From: Rhodopseudomonas_A sp036404135
GTDB lineage: Bacteria; Pseudomonadota; Alphaproteobacteria; Rhizobiales; Xanthobacteraceae
Direction of reading: 5' to 3'
Assembly: GCF_036404135.1 (NCBI RefSeq)
Contig: NZ_DASWPE010000028.1
Span: forward strand, 1-26,053
Length of the DNA: 26,053 nucleotides
Part shown: piece after piece, positions 7,508 to 16,917 of the stretch
How the letters are laid out: each line of letters begins with the position of its first letter
Numbering within the stretch: the first letter of the stretch is position 1
Position numbers and translations under genes: made by a program
Notes under the pieces: generated by a model
What the model was told of the DNA's origin: nothing
Database searches by the model: none
Seen by the model: the letters and a program-made list of their open reading frames with translations, nothing else

Positions 7508-8101
7508 CTACGACCCCGCCGCCAGCGCCTTGTCGATCTGGACCTTGAGCACCTTGTCGATGTTGTCGGGCGTTACCGGCCCGACCAGCTTGTAGGCGAT
7601 GGCGCCGTCGCGGCCGACCACGAAGGTCTCCGGCACGCCATAGACCCCCCATTCGATGCCGCCGCGGCCGTTGCTGTCGACGCCGACCAGCGCGAACGGA
7701 TTGCCGTAGCGGCCGAGGAAGCGCCGGGCGTTGTCGGCGGCGTCCTTGTAGTTGATGCCGACCAGCTGGATGCGGCTGTCCTTGGCGAGATCCATCAGGA
7801 GCGGCGCCTCGTCATGGCACGGCACGCACCACGACGCCCAGACATTGACGACGCTGACCTTGCCCTTGAACGCCGCAGGATCGAGCCCCGGCACCGCGGC
7901 GCCGTCGCGCGTGAGCCCGGCCAACGCCGGCAGCGCCACCGCCGGCGCCGGGCGGCCGATCAGGGCCGAGGGAATCCTCGTGGTATCGGCGCCGAGCCGC
8001 AGCCAGAACAGCCCGGCCAGTATGGTGAAACCCAATAGCGGCAGTGCCACCAGCCAGGAGCGGCGGCCGGACGACGCGGGTTCAATCGGCTGATCGCTCA
8101 T
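7508..8101 (-). CDS. ccmG: Thiol:disulfide interchange protein CcmG/DsbE
   Basis: CcmG is a membrane-anchored periplasmic thioredoxin that keeps apocytochrome c cysteines reduced for haem attachment. The 197-residue product has an N-terminal anchor (about 15-35), then a thioredoxin domain with WCVPC (Cys92 and Cys95) and the cis-proline motif YGVPETFVV (Pro157). Its ATG overlaps the ccmD stop by four bases (ATGA), so it is translated as the last gene of the ccm cluster. It was probably named cycY in Bradyrhizobium literature. Length and motifs are normal for the family. Confidence 0.95.
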   Translation of the reverse strand: MSDQPIEPASSGRRSWLVALPLLGFTILAGLFWLRLGADTTRIPSALIGRPAPAVALPALAGLTRDGAAVPGLDPAAFKGKVSVVNVWASWCVPCHDEAPLLMDLAKDSRIQLVGINYKDAADNARRFLGRYGNPFALVGVDSNGRGGIEWGVYGVPETFVVGRDGAIAYKLVGPVTPDNIDKVLKVQIDKALAAGS

Positions 8102-8277
8102 GAGGCCTCCGCGGGGCCGCGCCTGGAGCGGCGGCTGACGCCGGCGGCGTCGAGCGCGCGCAGCCGCGCCTGTTGCCGGCGATAATCCAGCGCCACCCAG
8201 ACGATCAGGATCGCCACCACCAGCGCCGACACCGCGTAGGAGCCGATGATGAACGAGGCGTAGGGACCGAGCGCCAT
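8098..8277 (-). CDS. ccmD: Haem exporter accessory protein CcmD
   Basis: A 59-residue protein, MALGPYASFIIGSYAVSALV..., with one transmembrane segment (about 8-30) and a basic cytoplasmic tail, typical of CcmD. CcmD assists release of holo-CcmE from the CcmABC complex. The ATG shares one base with the ccmC stop (TGATG) and the stop overlaps the ccmG start by four bases, so the gene is locked between its partners. A longer open frame upstream in this phase is only a shadow of ccmC. Confidence 0.93.
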   Translation of the reverse strand: MALGPYASFIIGSYAVSALVVAILIVWVALDYRRQQARLRALDAAGVSRRSRRGPAEAS

Positions 8278-9029
8278 CACAGTGCCCCCGATCGCAACTG
8301 GCCCTGCTGCTCGGCGGCCTGCAGCATCTGCAACGCGCGCACCCTGCGGCGCAGGATCTCGTTGCGCATCGCCGCCAGATGCAGCGTGATGAACAACAGC
8401 GAAAACGCGATCGCCATCACCAGCAGCGGGACCAGGAAGGATTTGTCGAGCGCCGGCCCGCCCATCCGCAGCACCGAGGCCGGCTGATGCAGCGTATTCC
8501 ACCAGTCCACCGAGAACTTGATGATCGGCAGGTTGATGGCGCCGACCAGCGTGAAGATCGCCGCGGCGCGGGCGGCGCGGGAGGGGTCTTCCACCGCGCG
8601 CCACAGCGCAATCAGCCCGAGATACATCAGGAACAGGATCAGCATCGAGGTGAGCCGGGCGTCCCATTCCCAATAGGTGCCCCACATTGGACGGCCCCAC
8701 AGCGAGCCGGTGACCAGCGCCAGAAAGGTGAAGGCGGCGCCGATCGGCGCGGCGGCTTTCGCCGCGACGTCGGCGAGCGGATGCCGCCAGACCAGCGTGC
8801 CGAGCGCTGCGACGCTCATGATGCCCCAGACGAACATCGACAGCCAGGCATTGGGGACGTGGACGAACATGATCTTGACGGTGGCGCCCTGCTGGTAATC
8901 GTCCGGCGCCAGCGCCGATTGGGTGAGCCCGAGCGCCAGCAAGAGCGCGGTCAGCCCGGCCAGCCATGGCAGGAGGCGCGCCGTCAGCTTCAGGAACCTT
9001 GTCGGATTGGCGAGATCGATCAGCGTCAT
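8277..9029 (-). CDS. ccmC: Haem-handling membrane protein CcmC
   Basis: CcmC presents haem to the chaperone CcmE at the periplasmic face of the inner membrane. The 250-residue product has about six transmembrane segments, the tryptophan-rich WWD-type motif WGRPMWGTYWEWD at 111-123, and the two expected haem-ligand histidines, His57 (FVHVPNAW) and His181 (WWNTLHQP). The start MTLIDLANPTRFL at 9029 has AGGAA at 9034-9038, 4 bases upstream. The frame stays open to 9629 but that extension is antisense to nothing useful and in another phase of ccmB. ccmB lies 95 bases upstream and ccmD overlaps by one base. Confidence 0.96.
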   Translation of the reverse strand: MTLIDLANPTRFLKLTARLLPWLAGLTALLLALGLTQSALAPDDYQQGATVKIMFVHVPNAWLSMFVWGIMSVAALGTLVWRHPLADVAAKAAAPIGAAFTFLALVTGSLWGRPMWGTYWEWDARLTSMLILFLMYLGLIALWRAVEDPSRAARAAAIFTLVGAINLPIIKFSVDWWNTLHQPASVLRMGGPALDKSFLVPLLVMAIAFSLLFITLHLAAMRNEILRRRVRALQMLQAAEQQGQLRSGAL

Positions 9030-9124
9030 GGGCTTCCTGATAGTCGGCGCGGGCGGCGCAGGCAATGCGGGCAGGGTTGCAGGATCGTGGCTCCGCGAGA
9101 GTTGATCGGCGTCAAATCCAATCC

Positions 9125-9793
9125 TCAATCCAGTCCTTGGCGCAGGCTGGCGGCGGCGGCAAATGGTCCGATCACCATGCTGGCGAGCGACAGCGCGCAG
9201 AGGATCTGGAACGGGGTGCCGAACGCCACCGGCCCGGTGATCGCGGCGCCGGCGGCCGCGACGCCGAAAATCAGGATCGGGATCGACAGCGGCAGCACCA
9301 GGACCGCCATCAGCAGCCCGCCGCGATGCAGCGTCACCGCCAGCGCCGCGCCGATCATGCCGGTAAAGGTGAGCGCCGGGGTGCCGACCAGCAGCGTCGC
9401 GGCGATCGCCAGCGAGGCGGAGCCATCGAGATTGAGCAGCAGGCCGAGCACGGGCGTGGCCACCACCAGCGGCAGGCCGGCCGCCAGCCAATGTGCCAAG
9501 GCCTTGGCGGCGCAGGCCAATTCGAGGGGCACGCGGCTCATGGCGATGAGGTCGAGCGAGCCGTCCTCGTGGTCGGCCATGAACAGCCGGTCGAGCGTCA
9601 AGAGACTCGCCAACAGCGCGCCGAGCCACAGCACCGCGGGGCCGAGCCGCTGCAATAGCGCGAGGTCCGGCCCGATCGCGAACGGCATCAGCACCACCAC
9701 GGCGAGGAAGAACAAGACGCCGATCAGCGCGCCGCCGCCGACCCGCAGCGCGATTTTAATGTCGCGACGGATCATCGCGGCAAGGGCGGTCAT
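9125..9793 (-). CDS. ccmB: Haem exporter permease CcmB
   Basis: CcmB is the membrane subunit of the CcmAB ABC complex that drives release of holo-CcmE. The 222-residue product starts MTALAAMIRRDIKIALRVGG and has about six hydrophobic segments, with the family motif FMADHEDGSLDLI near 67-80. The ATG at 9793 has AGGGGAG at 9801-9807, 7 bases upstream; that purine run is the end of a palindromic repeat. Frame extension to 9937 is repeat sequence and not part of the protein. Unlike usual ccm clusters, ccmA is about 600 bases away. Confidence 0.95.
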   Translation of the reverse strand: MTALAAMIRRDIKIALRVGGGALIGVLFFLAVVVLMPFAIGPDLALLQRLGPAVLWLGALLASLLTLDRLFMADHEDGSLDLIAMSRVPLELACAAKALAHWLAAGLPLVVATPVLGLLLNLDGSASLAIAATLLVGTPALTFTGMIGAALAVTLHRGGLLMAVLVLPLSIPILIFGVAAAGAAITGPVAFGTPFQILCALSLASMVIGPFAAAASLRQGLD

Positions 9794-9796
9794 GTT

Positions 9797-9854
9797 CCCT
9801 CTCCCCTGGTGGGAGAGGGTGGCTTCGCGAAGCGAAGCCGGGTGAGGGGGAGAG
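9797..9854. repeat. Half copy of CTCCCC..GGGAGAGGGTGGC repeat at the ccmB start
   Basis: CTCTCCCCTGGTGGGAGAGG then GTGGCTTCGCGAAGCGAAGCCGGGTGAGGGG match the left-half pattern of the element at 3951-4084 (hairpin, GTGGC, variable hairpin, GCCGGGTGAGGGG). It begins 3 bases before the ccmB start codon and appears to supply its ribosome binding site. Confidence 0.75.
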
Positions 9855-9890
9855 GCGGAGCGGCGCCGGAGATGTTTGTCAGCACCCTGG

Positions 9891-9919
9891 GACCCCCACC
9901 CCCGACCCCTCCCCGCAAG
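9891..9919. repeat. Truncated copy of the rluA intragenic element arm
   Basis: Twenty-nine bases (GACCCCCACCCCCG followed by ACCCCTCCCCGCAAG) are identical to the right arm of the element inside the rluA-family gene (4478-4506). The match then stops and unrelated sequence follows, with no partner arm nearby. Confidence 0.85.
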
Positions 9920-9970
9920 AGCAGGGCGATCACACATGGATTTTCGCAGGCCATCGCCTCGCAGCTCTCT

Positions 9971-10119
9971 TCACCCTCCCCTGGAGGGGGAGGGTCGGCG
10001 TGGACCGCGCGAAGCGCGGTGTACGCCGGGGTGGGGTGAGCCGCACGCACGGCGGATGACCTCTTCGCCACCCCACCCCGCTCGCTGCGCGAGCGACCCT
10101 CCCCCTCCAGGGGAGGGTG
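9971..10119. repeat. Palindromic repeat with 26-base perfect arms, ccmA-ccmB spacer
   Basis: The arms at 9971-9996 and 10094-10119 are perfect 26-base inverted repeats starting CACCCTCCCCTGGAGGG. The centre holds GCGCGAAGCGCGG and CGCTCGCTGCGCGAGCG hairpins. It belongs to the same GC-rich palindrome superfamily as the other elements but to a distinct sequence type. Confidence 0.85.
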
Positions 10120-10220
10120 ATCCACGTAGCAACCGCTAACATTCATATGCGATTGCCCTCCCCGCAACGGGGTGCGGAGCAGAGGGGCCGTGCCTGGAGA
10201 TCGCATTCTGCGTTTCAACG

Positions 10221-10340
10221 CGTCGTCCCTGCGAACGCAGGGACCCATACGGCGCGGATTCGCGGCTTGGGACGGCGGCGAAGGCGATTTCTTCACGTCT
10301 GACGCCAGGGGCGATGGGTCCCTGCCTCCGCAGGGACGAC
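10221..10340. repeat. Palindromic repeat, GTCGTCCCTGCG...CGCAGGGACGAC family
   Basis: The ends GTCGTCCCTGCG (10222-10233) and CGCAGGGACGAC (10329-10340) are perfect inverted arms, and just inside them GGGACCCAT (10240-10248) faces ATGGGTCCC (10314-10322). Each end is itself a small hairpin. It lies just after the ccmA stop. With the three elements above it fills most of the 601-base gap 9794-10394, in which I see no gene. Confidence 0.8.
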
Positions 10341-10394
10341 CCGCGGAGGCGGCGCGCGTTGCAAGCAGCCTTTTCACTTCAGTGACCGTCCCCA

Positions 10395-11000
10395 TCACGC
10401 CACGCCGCCGATGCGCAGTTCGCGGGCGGCGATGCCGAGCGGGGTGTGGGTGGCGGCGACGATCAGCCCGCCGCTCTCGAGATGCGCCGTCATCAGGCGT
10501 GCGAACATCTGCTGCCCGGCGGCATCGAGCGCCGAGGTCGGCTCGTCGAGCAGCCACAGCGGCCGCCTGACTGCCGTTAACCGCGCGAGCGACAGCCGCC
10601 GCCGCTGCCCGGCGGACAGATAGGCCGCCGGCAGATGCGCGATATGCGCGAGGCCCACCCCCGCCAGGCTCGACTGCGCATCGGCCTGCTCGCCGCCGAG
10701 AAACTCCTGCCAGAAGCTCAGATTTTCCGCGACGCTGAGCGAGGGCTTCAGCGCGTCGCGATGGCCGAGATAATGCGCCTGCTCGGCCAGCGTCAGCTCG
10801 GCATCGCCGCCCTCGAGCGCGATGGCGCCGCCGGCCAGCGCCAGCAGGCCCGCGATCAGCCGCAGCAGCGAGGTCTTGCCGGCGCCATTGGCCCCGACCA
10901 CCGCCACCGCTTCGCAGGCCGCGGCGTCGAAGTCGAGCCCGGCGAACACCTGCCGGCCGCCCCGCACACATCTCAGCCCGCGCCCCGTCAGCCGCATCAT
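10395..11000 (-). CDS. ccmA: Haem exporter ATP-binding protein CcmA
   Basis: CcmA is the ATPase of the CcmABCD complex that releases haem-loaded CcmE for cytochrome c assembly. The 201-residue product, small as usual for CcmA, has Walker A GANGAGKT at 36-43, the signature LSAGQRRRLSLAR from 128, Walker B LWLLDEP at 148-154 and the H-loop THTP near 185. The start could be either of two adjacent ATGs (11000 or 10997); I use the first. It is the first gene of the ccm cluster and is divergent from acnA. The downstream ccmB is separated by a 600-base repeat block, so coupling with ccmB is lost here. Confidence 0.95.
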   Translation of the reverse strand: MMRLTGRGLRCVRGGRQVFAGLDFDAAACEAVAVVGANGAGKTSLLRLIAGLLALAGGAIALEGGDAELTLAEQAHYLGHRDALKPSLSVAENLSFWQEFLGGEQADAQSSLAGVGLAHIAHLPAAYLSAGQRRRLSLARLTAVRRPLWLLDEPTSALDAAGQQMFARLMTAHLESGGLIVAATHTPLGIAARELRIGGVA

Positions 11001-11047
11001 CGCCGTCCCTGCCCCGCGCGTTCACCGTCGCGATCGATCCCACCGCA

Positions 11048-11061
11048 TTGTCATGGATCAA
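11048..11061. promoter_or_regulatory. Near-match to an FNR/FixK box between ccmA and acnA
   Basis: TTGTCATGGATCAA is TTG-N8-CAA with one deviation from the TTG(A/C)-N6-(T/G)CAA FixK pattern (T at the fourth position). It is centred about 54 bases upstream of the ccmA ATG and 156 bases upstream of the acnA ATG. No clear -10 box was found for either gene. Confidence 0.25.
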
Positions 11062-11210
11062 TTGTCGGTGTGGCGGTGTCCCTGGAAAGATTCTATAAGC
11101 CGGAACTTGATGCAGCACACAATCGGCCCCCGCAAGCCAGTCGGCCCGCGTTTTCTTCGCGGAGCAGCGATCGTCGTTGCCGGTTGTAAACGACAAATTG
11201 GGACCGCCTC

Positions 11211-13931
<2,721 letters not shown>

Positions 13932-13942
13932 GTCGGATAAGC

Positions 13943-14000
13943 CTCACTGCGAAGTGAGTGGCGAGTGATCGGAAGGCCGCCTATGAACAAGGCGCCTTCC
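13943..14000 (+). terminator. Tandem hairpins after acnA
   Basis: CTCACT-GCGA-AGTGAG (13943-13958) is followed by GGAAGGCCGCC-TATGAACAA-GGCGCCTTCC (13971-14000), a ten-pair stem with one bulged C. They begin 11 bases after the acnA stop. No U tract follows, so this is an atypical or Rho-assisted terminator candidate. Confidence 0.4.
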
Positions 14001-14074
14001 GGTTGCGAAGGCCAGACCTCGGAGGCGGCACGGCTTGGTGCCGCGGCTCCGGCTTGCAATCCGGCGTGACACTG

Positions 14075-14830
14075 ATGATGGCGTGGAGCGGATTTCTCAA
14101 TGGATCGGGCGCGCTCGCCGCGTGCGCGTTGCTGGCAACGATCCCTCCCGCCGTGGCGCAGCCGCGCGCCGTGGTCGAATTGTTTACCTCGCAAGGCTGC
14201 TCGTCGTGCCCGGCCGCCGACAAGATCATCGGCGACCTCGCCAATGACCCGTCGGTGATCGCGCTCAGCATGCCGATCGACTATTGGGATTATCTCGGCT
14301 GGAAGGACACGCTGGCGGATTCCCGCTTCAGCGCGAGGCAGAAGGCCTATTCGGCGCGGCGCGGCGACCGCGACGTCTACACTCCGCAGATGATCGTCAA
14401 CGGCGCGACCCAGGTGGTCGGCAACGACCGCGCCCGGATCGACGGCGCCATCAGCGACACCGAGAAGACCGCCGGCGTGATGTCGGTGCCGGTAAAGGTG
14501 ACGCTGGACGGCCGCCAGCTCAAGGTCGCGGTGGCGGCGGCGCCCGCCGCCGTGGCGCCGAGCCAGGCCGAGGTGTGGATCTGCTCGATCTCCAAGGCGG
14601 TGCCGATCGCGATCACGCGCGGCGAAAACCGCGGCCGCGAGGTGACCTATCACAACGTGGTGCGGACCTGGCTGAAGGTCGGCGACTGGAGCGGCAAGGC
14701 CGACAGCTGGACGGTGCCGATCGAGAATCTCACCGGCGCCGGCGTCGACGCCGCGGTGGTCTATGTGCAGAGCGGCAGCCGCGATCAGCCCGGCCCGATG
14801 CTCGGCGCGGCGCTGACCTCGCTCAACTGA
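14075..14830 (+). CDS. Exported thioredoxin-like DUF1223 protein
   Basis: Encodes 251 residues. A signal peptide (about 1-28, ending AVAQ) precedes VVELFTSQGCSSCPAADK, a thioredoxin-fold start with a CSSC pair (Cys42 and Cys45), then IALSMPIDYWDYLGWKDTLADSRFSARQ, YTPQMIVNG and a C-terminal beta-rich half. These are DUF1223 family hallmarks; the fold suggests a periplasmic redox protein but the substrate is unknown. Two adjacent ATGs (14075, 14078) could start it and neither has a good ribosome binding site. The frame is open to 13958, but that part overlaps the acnA hairpins and does not look like protein. Neighbouring acnA gives no functional clue; the spacer is 143 bases. Confidence 0.88.
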   Translation: MMAWSGFLNGSGALAACALLATIPPAVAQPRAVVELFTSQGCSSCPAADKIIGDLANDPSVIALSMPIDYWDYLGWKDTLADSRFSARQKAYSARRGDRDVYTPQMIVNGATQVVGNDRARIDGAISDTEKTAGVMSVPVKVTLDGRQLKVAVAAAPAAVAPSQAEVWICSISKAVPIAITRGENRGREVTYHNVVRTWLKVGDWSGKADSWTVPIENLTGAGVDAAVVYVQSGSRDQPGPMLGAALTSLN

Positions 14831-14913
14831 GCGGCTCGACCCGGGTCGCTGACTGCGTGGCGCCTGACGAAACAGAGCCTGATTCAGTGGCGCGGCTGCT
14901 GCCAGGATCAACG

Positions 14914-14951
14914 ACTGCCGACAATCACAGACACTGCCAGCAATCACAGAC
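14914..14951. repeat. Tandem 19-base direct repeat
   Basis: ACTGCCGACAATCACAGAC (14914-14932) is followed directly by ACTGCCAGCAATCACAGAC (14933-14951), matching at 17 of 19 bases. It abuts the left end of the next palindromic element. No function can be assigned. Confidence 0.7.
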
Positions 14952-14954
14952 ATT

Positions 14955-15085
14955 GTCATTCCGGGGCGCGAGAGCGCAAGCTCGAGCGAACCCGGAATCT
15001 GCCGCACGCACTCTTGGGGCTCGCTGCCAGCATTCGCAGCAAGATTCCGGGTTCGCTCGCCCAAGGGCTCGCGCCCCGGAATGAC
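14955..15085. repeat. Palindromic repeat, GTCATTCCGGGGCGCGAG family, copy 1
   Basis: The outer arms GTCATTCCGGGGCGCGAG and CTCGCGCCCCGGAATGAC are inverted, as are the inner GCGAACCCGGAATCT and AGATTCCGGGTTCGC. The centre of about 40 bases is unique. The second copy at 15884-16024 has the same arms and a different centre. With 14831-15484 otherwise lacking any gene, this and the hairpin at 15154 are the main content of that 654-base gap. Confidence 0.88.
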
Positions 15086-15153
15086 GCGGGGATGCGGGTC
15101 GACGCCCTCAATCGGAGGTCTCGATGCGCAACGCGCGAGCCGCTTTGCGCGCG

Positions 15154-15212
15154 AATCAATCCCCATAACAAAAAGGACCAACTCGCGTTGGCCCTCAGTA
15201 TGGGGATTGATT
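15154..15212 (-). other. Strong nested hairpin, terminator-like on minus strand
   Basis: AATCAATCCCCATA (15154-15167) and TATGGGGATTGATT (15199-15212) are perfect 14-base inverted arms. Inside, CCAAC-TCGC-GTTGG (15178-15191) forms a second stem which, on the minus strand, is followed by CCTTTTTG, like an intrinsic terminator. No minus-strand gene lies upstream to be terminated, so it may be a remnant or part of a small RNA. Confidence 0.5.
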
Positions 15213-15484
15213 GTTGCGAACAGGCCCGATCCTGACGACCCCGGGGGGCTGGGGGCTGAGGAATCCGGCGCCGACAAGACCGGGCCAACGCAAGTGTCAT
15301 GTGTCGCAGGTCAGCACGGCCCCGGCTGGGCGGAAATCGGGCGGCAATAAGATTTAACTAACGATCCTGTGACTGATCGTATCTGCGCCGGACCCGCGCG
15401 CAGGGCCCTATGCCGCGGCCCGCGCGGCCCTTGCGGCGGCGCGCAGTCGGCGCGATCATATCGGTTCTGTGACAGGAGGTGCCG

Positions 15485-15841
15485 ATGAGTTCGATGTCGG
15501 AGGAGGCCGACCCCAGCGGGATACGGCCGGCGGGCGCCGCGACGCCGACTCTCGTGACGTTCAATCGCCTTGAACTCAATCGCATCCTCAACCTCTATGG
15601 CCGGATGGTGGCGGCCGGCGAATGGCGCGACTACGCCATCGACTTCCTCAAGGACCGCGCGGTGTTCTCGGTGTTTCGCCGCGCCTCCGAGGTGCCGATC
15701 TACCGGATCGAGAAGGACCCGCGGCTGGCCCGCAAGCAAGGCGCCTACAGCGTGATCTCCGCCACCGGACTGATCCTGCGCCGCGGCCATGAACTCGACC
15801 GGGTGCTGCTGGCGATCGACCGCAAGCTCGCGGTGGTGTGA
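15485..15841 (+). CDS. DUF2794 family protein
   Basis: Encodes 118 residues, cytoplasmic with no signal or membrane segment. The sequence TLVTFNRLELNRILNLYGRMVAAGEWRDYAIDFLKDRAVFSVFRRASEVPIYRIEKDP is characteristic of DUF2794, a small alphaproteobacterial family of unknown function. The start at 15485 is preceded by a perfect AGGAGGT at 15474-15480 with 4 bases spacing; a GTG at 15479 would overlap that site. The gene stands alone between two copies of one palindromic repeat, the first ending about 400 bases upstream and the second starting 43 bases after the stop. Confidence 0.9.
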   Translation: MSSMSEEADPSGIRPAGAATPTLVTFNRLELNRILNLYGRMVAAGEWRDYAIDFLKDRAVFSVFRRASEVPIYRIEKDPRLARKQGAYSVISATGLILRRGHELDRVLLAIDRKLAVV

Positions 15842-15883
15842 GGCGGCGCCGATAGGGCTGCGAGGCACCCACAGCATCACCGC

Positions 15884-16024
15884 GTCATTCCGGGGCGCGA
15901 GGGCGCAAGCCCGAGCGAACCCGGAATCTTGCCCCGGCTTTAACGGCTGCGGGGCGCCAGCGCCGGCATATGTTGCGAGATTCCGGGTTCGCTTGCAGCA
16001 AAGCTGCTCGCGCCCCGGAATGAC
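15884..16024. repeat. Palindromic repeat, GTCATTCCGGGGCGCGAG family, copy 2
   Basis: The same outer and inner inverted arms as the element at 14955-15085 surround a different centre that contains AACGGCTGCGGGGCGCC. It lies between convergent DUF2794 (plus) and GNAT (minus) genes and may serve as a bidirectional terminator. Confidence 0.88.
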
Positions 16025-16057
16025 CTGCCTTGGAGCCAAGGACGCAATGCGCCGTCG

Positions 16058-16582
16058 TTACGGCGTCGTGGTGTTGCCCTCGCCGAGCGGGCGCTGCATC
16101 AGCACGCTGTCGAGCCAGCGGCCGATTTTGAAGCCGACGCTCGGATGCACCCCGATCATCTGAAAGCCGGCGCGGCCGTGCAGCGCGATCGAGCCGGTAT
16201 TGTCGGAGCCGCCGATCACCGCGATCATCTGCCGGTAGCCGCGCGCCTCGGATTCTTCGATCAGGCGGCCGAGCAATTGGCGGCCGACGCCCTGGCGCCG
16301 CGCCGCCGGCGCGAGGTAAATCGAATTCTCCACGGTGAAGCGATAGGCCGGCCGGGTGCGATAGGGACCGGCATAGGCATAGCCGAGCAGCGCGTCGCCG
16401 CGCCGGGCCACCAGATAGGGGAAGCCGGCGCCGGTCAGGGCTTCGAAGCGGCGGGTCATCTCGGCCAGATCCGGCGGCGTCAGTTCGAAGGTCGCGGTGC
16501 GGCAGCGCACCTCTTCGGCATAGATCGCGGTGATGGCGGGAAGGTCGGCGGCTGAGGTCGGCCGGATATCGAGTTCGGACAT
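16058..16582 (-). CDS. GNAT N-acetyltransferase, phosphinothricin acetyltransferase-like
   Basis: Encodes 174 residues. The GNAT fold is recognisable from IRPTSAADLPAITAIYAEEV at the N-terminus, the acetyl-CoA pyrophosphate loop RRQGVG at 95-100, and IAVIGGSDNTGSIALHGRAGF at 120-140, the last two closely resembling the PAT/MnaT subgroup that acetylates phosphinothricin, methionine sulfone or similar amino acid analogues. The true substrate cannot be read from the sequence. I start at the ATG at 16582 (MSELDIRP); an ATG four codons upstream is equally open and neither has a clear ribosome binding site. A palindromic repeat lies directly upstream. Confidence 0.9.
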   Translation of the reverse strand: MSELDIRPTSAADLPAITAIYAEEVRCRTATFELTPPDLAEMTRRFEALTGAGFPYLVARRGDALLGYAYAGPYRTRPAYRFTVENSIYLAPAARRQGVGRQLLGRLIEESEARGYRQMIAVIGGSDNTGSIALHGRAGFQMIGVHPSVGFKIGRWLDSVLMQRPLGEGNTTTP

Positions 16583-16637
16583 GGCGCGCACCATAGTTTC
16601 GCGCCGGCAAATGTGAAGCCGGATTTGCGGGGACCTT

Positions 16638-16764
16638 CCTTCTCCCCTTGTGGGAGAAGGTGGCGCGGACGAAGTCCGCGTCGGATGAGGGGGGCAACGA
16701 TTCGGGGTTCACCCCTCACCCGGCGCGCTTCGCTCGCCACCCTCTCCCACAAGGGGAGAGGGAA
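16638..16764. repeat. Dispersed palindromic repeat, CTCCCCTTGTGGGAGA family, copy 2
   Basis: It has the same two-half structure as the element at 3951-4084 but in opposite orientation; 55 bases of the left half are an exact reverse complement of that element's right half. It occupies the spacer between yccA-like and GNAT genes, both on the minus strand. The remaining 16765-16850 holds several short CCGG-rich repeats (for example AAGAAGCCGG twice) and no gene. Confidence 0.88.
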
Positions 16765-16850
16765 GAAAGAGCCCACGCGGCCAGAGGCCGGACCCGGAAA
16801 TCCGAGCTCCGGAATCCGGCCAAGAAGCCGGCTCAAGAAGCCGGTCCCAA

Positions 16851-16880
16851 CAAAAAGCCCCGGCCGCGAGGCCGGGGCTC
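16851..16880 (-). terminator. Intrinsic terminator of the Bax inhibitor-1-like gene
   Basis: On the minus strand AGCCCCGGCC-TCGC-GGCCGGGGCT forms a perfect ten-pair stem with a four-base loop followed by TTTTTG. It lies 38 bases after the stop of the membrane protein gene. This is a textbook Rho-independent terminator and separates it from the GNAT gene. Confidence 0.88.
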
Positions 16881-16917
16881 GATGTTGGTCCGATGGATGG
16901 ACGATGGAACGAGGGCG

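Noticed and set aside
8379..9845. 488-codon open frame antisense to ccmB and ccmC
   Set aside because: Shadow of the two ccm genes, rich in Gln, Arg and Asp; its end runs into a repeat.
9794..10394. Possible CRISPR array in the ccmA-ccmB spacer
   Set aside because: The repeats are inverted and of different families, with no regular direct repeats or spacers and no cas gene.
11062..11099. TTGTCG ... TATAAG promoter for acnA
   Set aside because: The spacing is 26 bases, too long for a sigma70 promoter, and no better pair was found.
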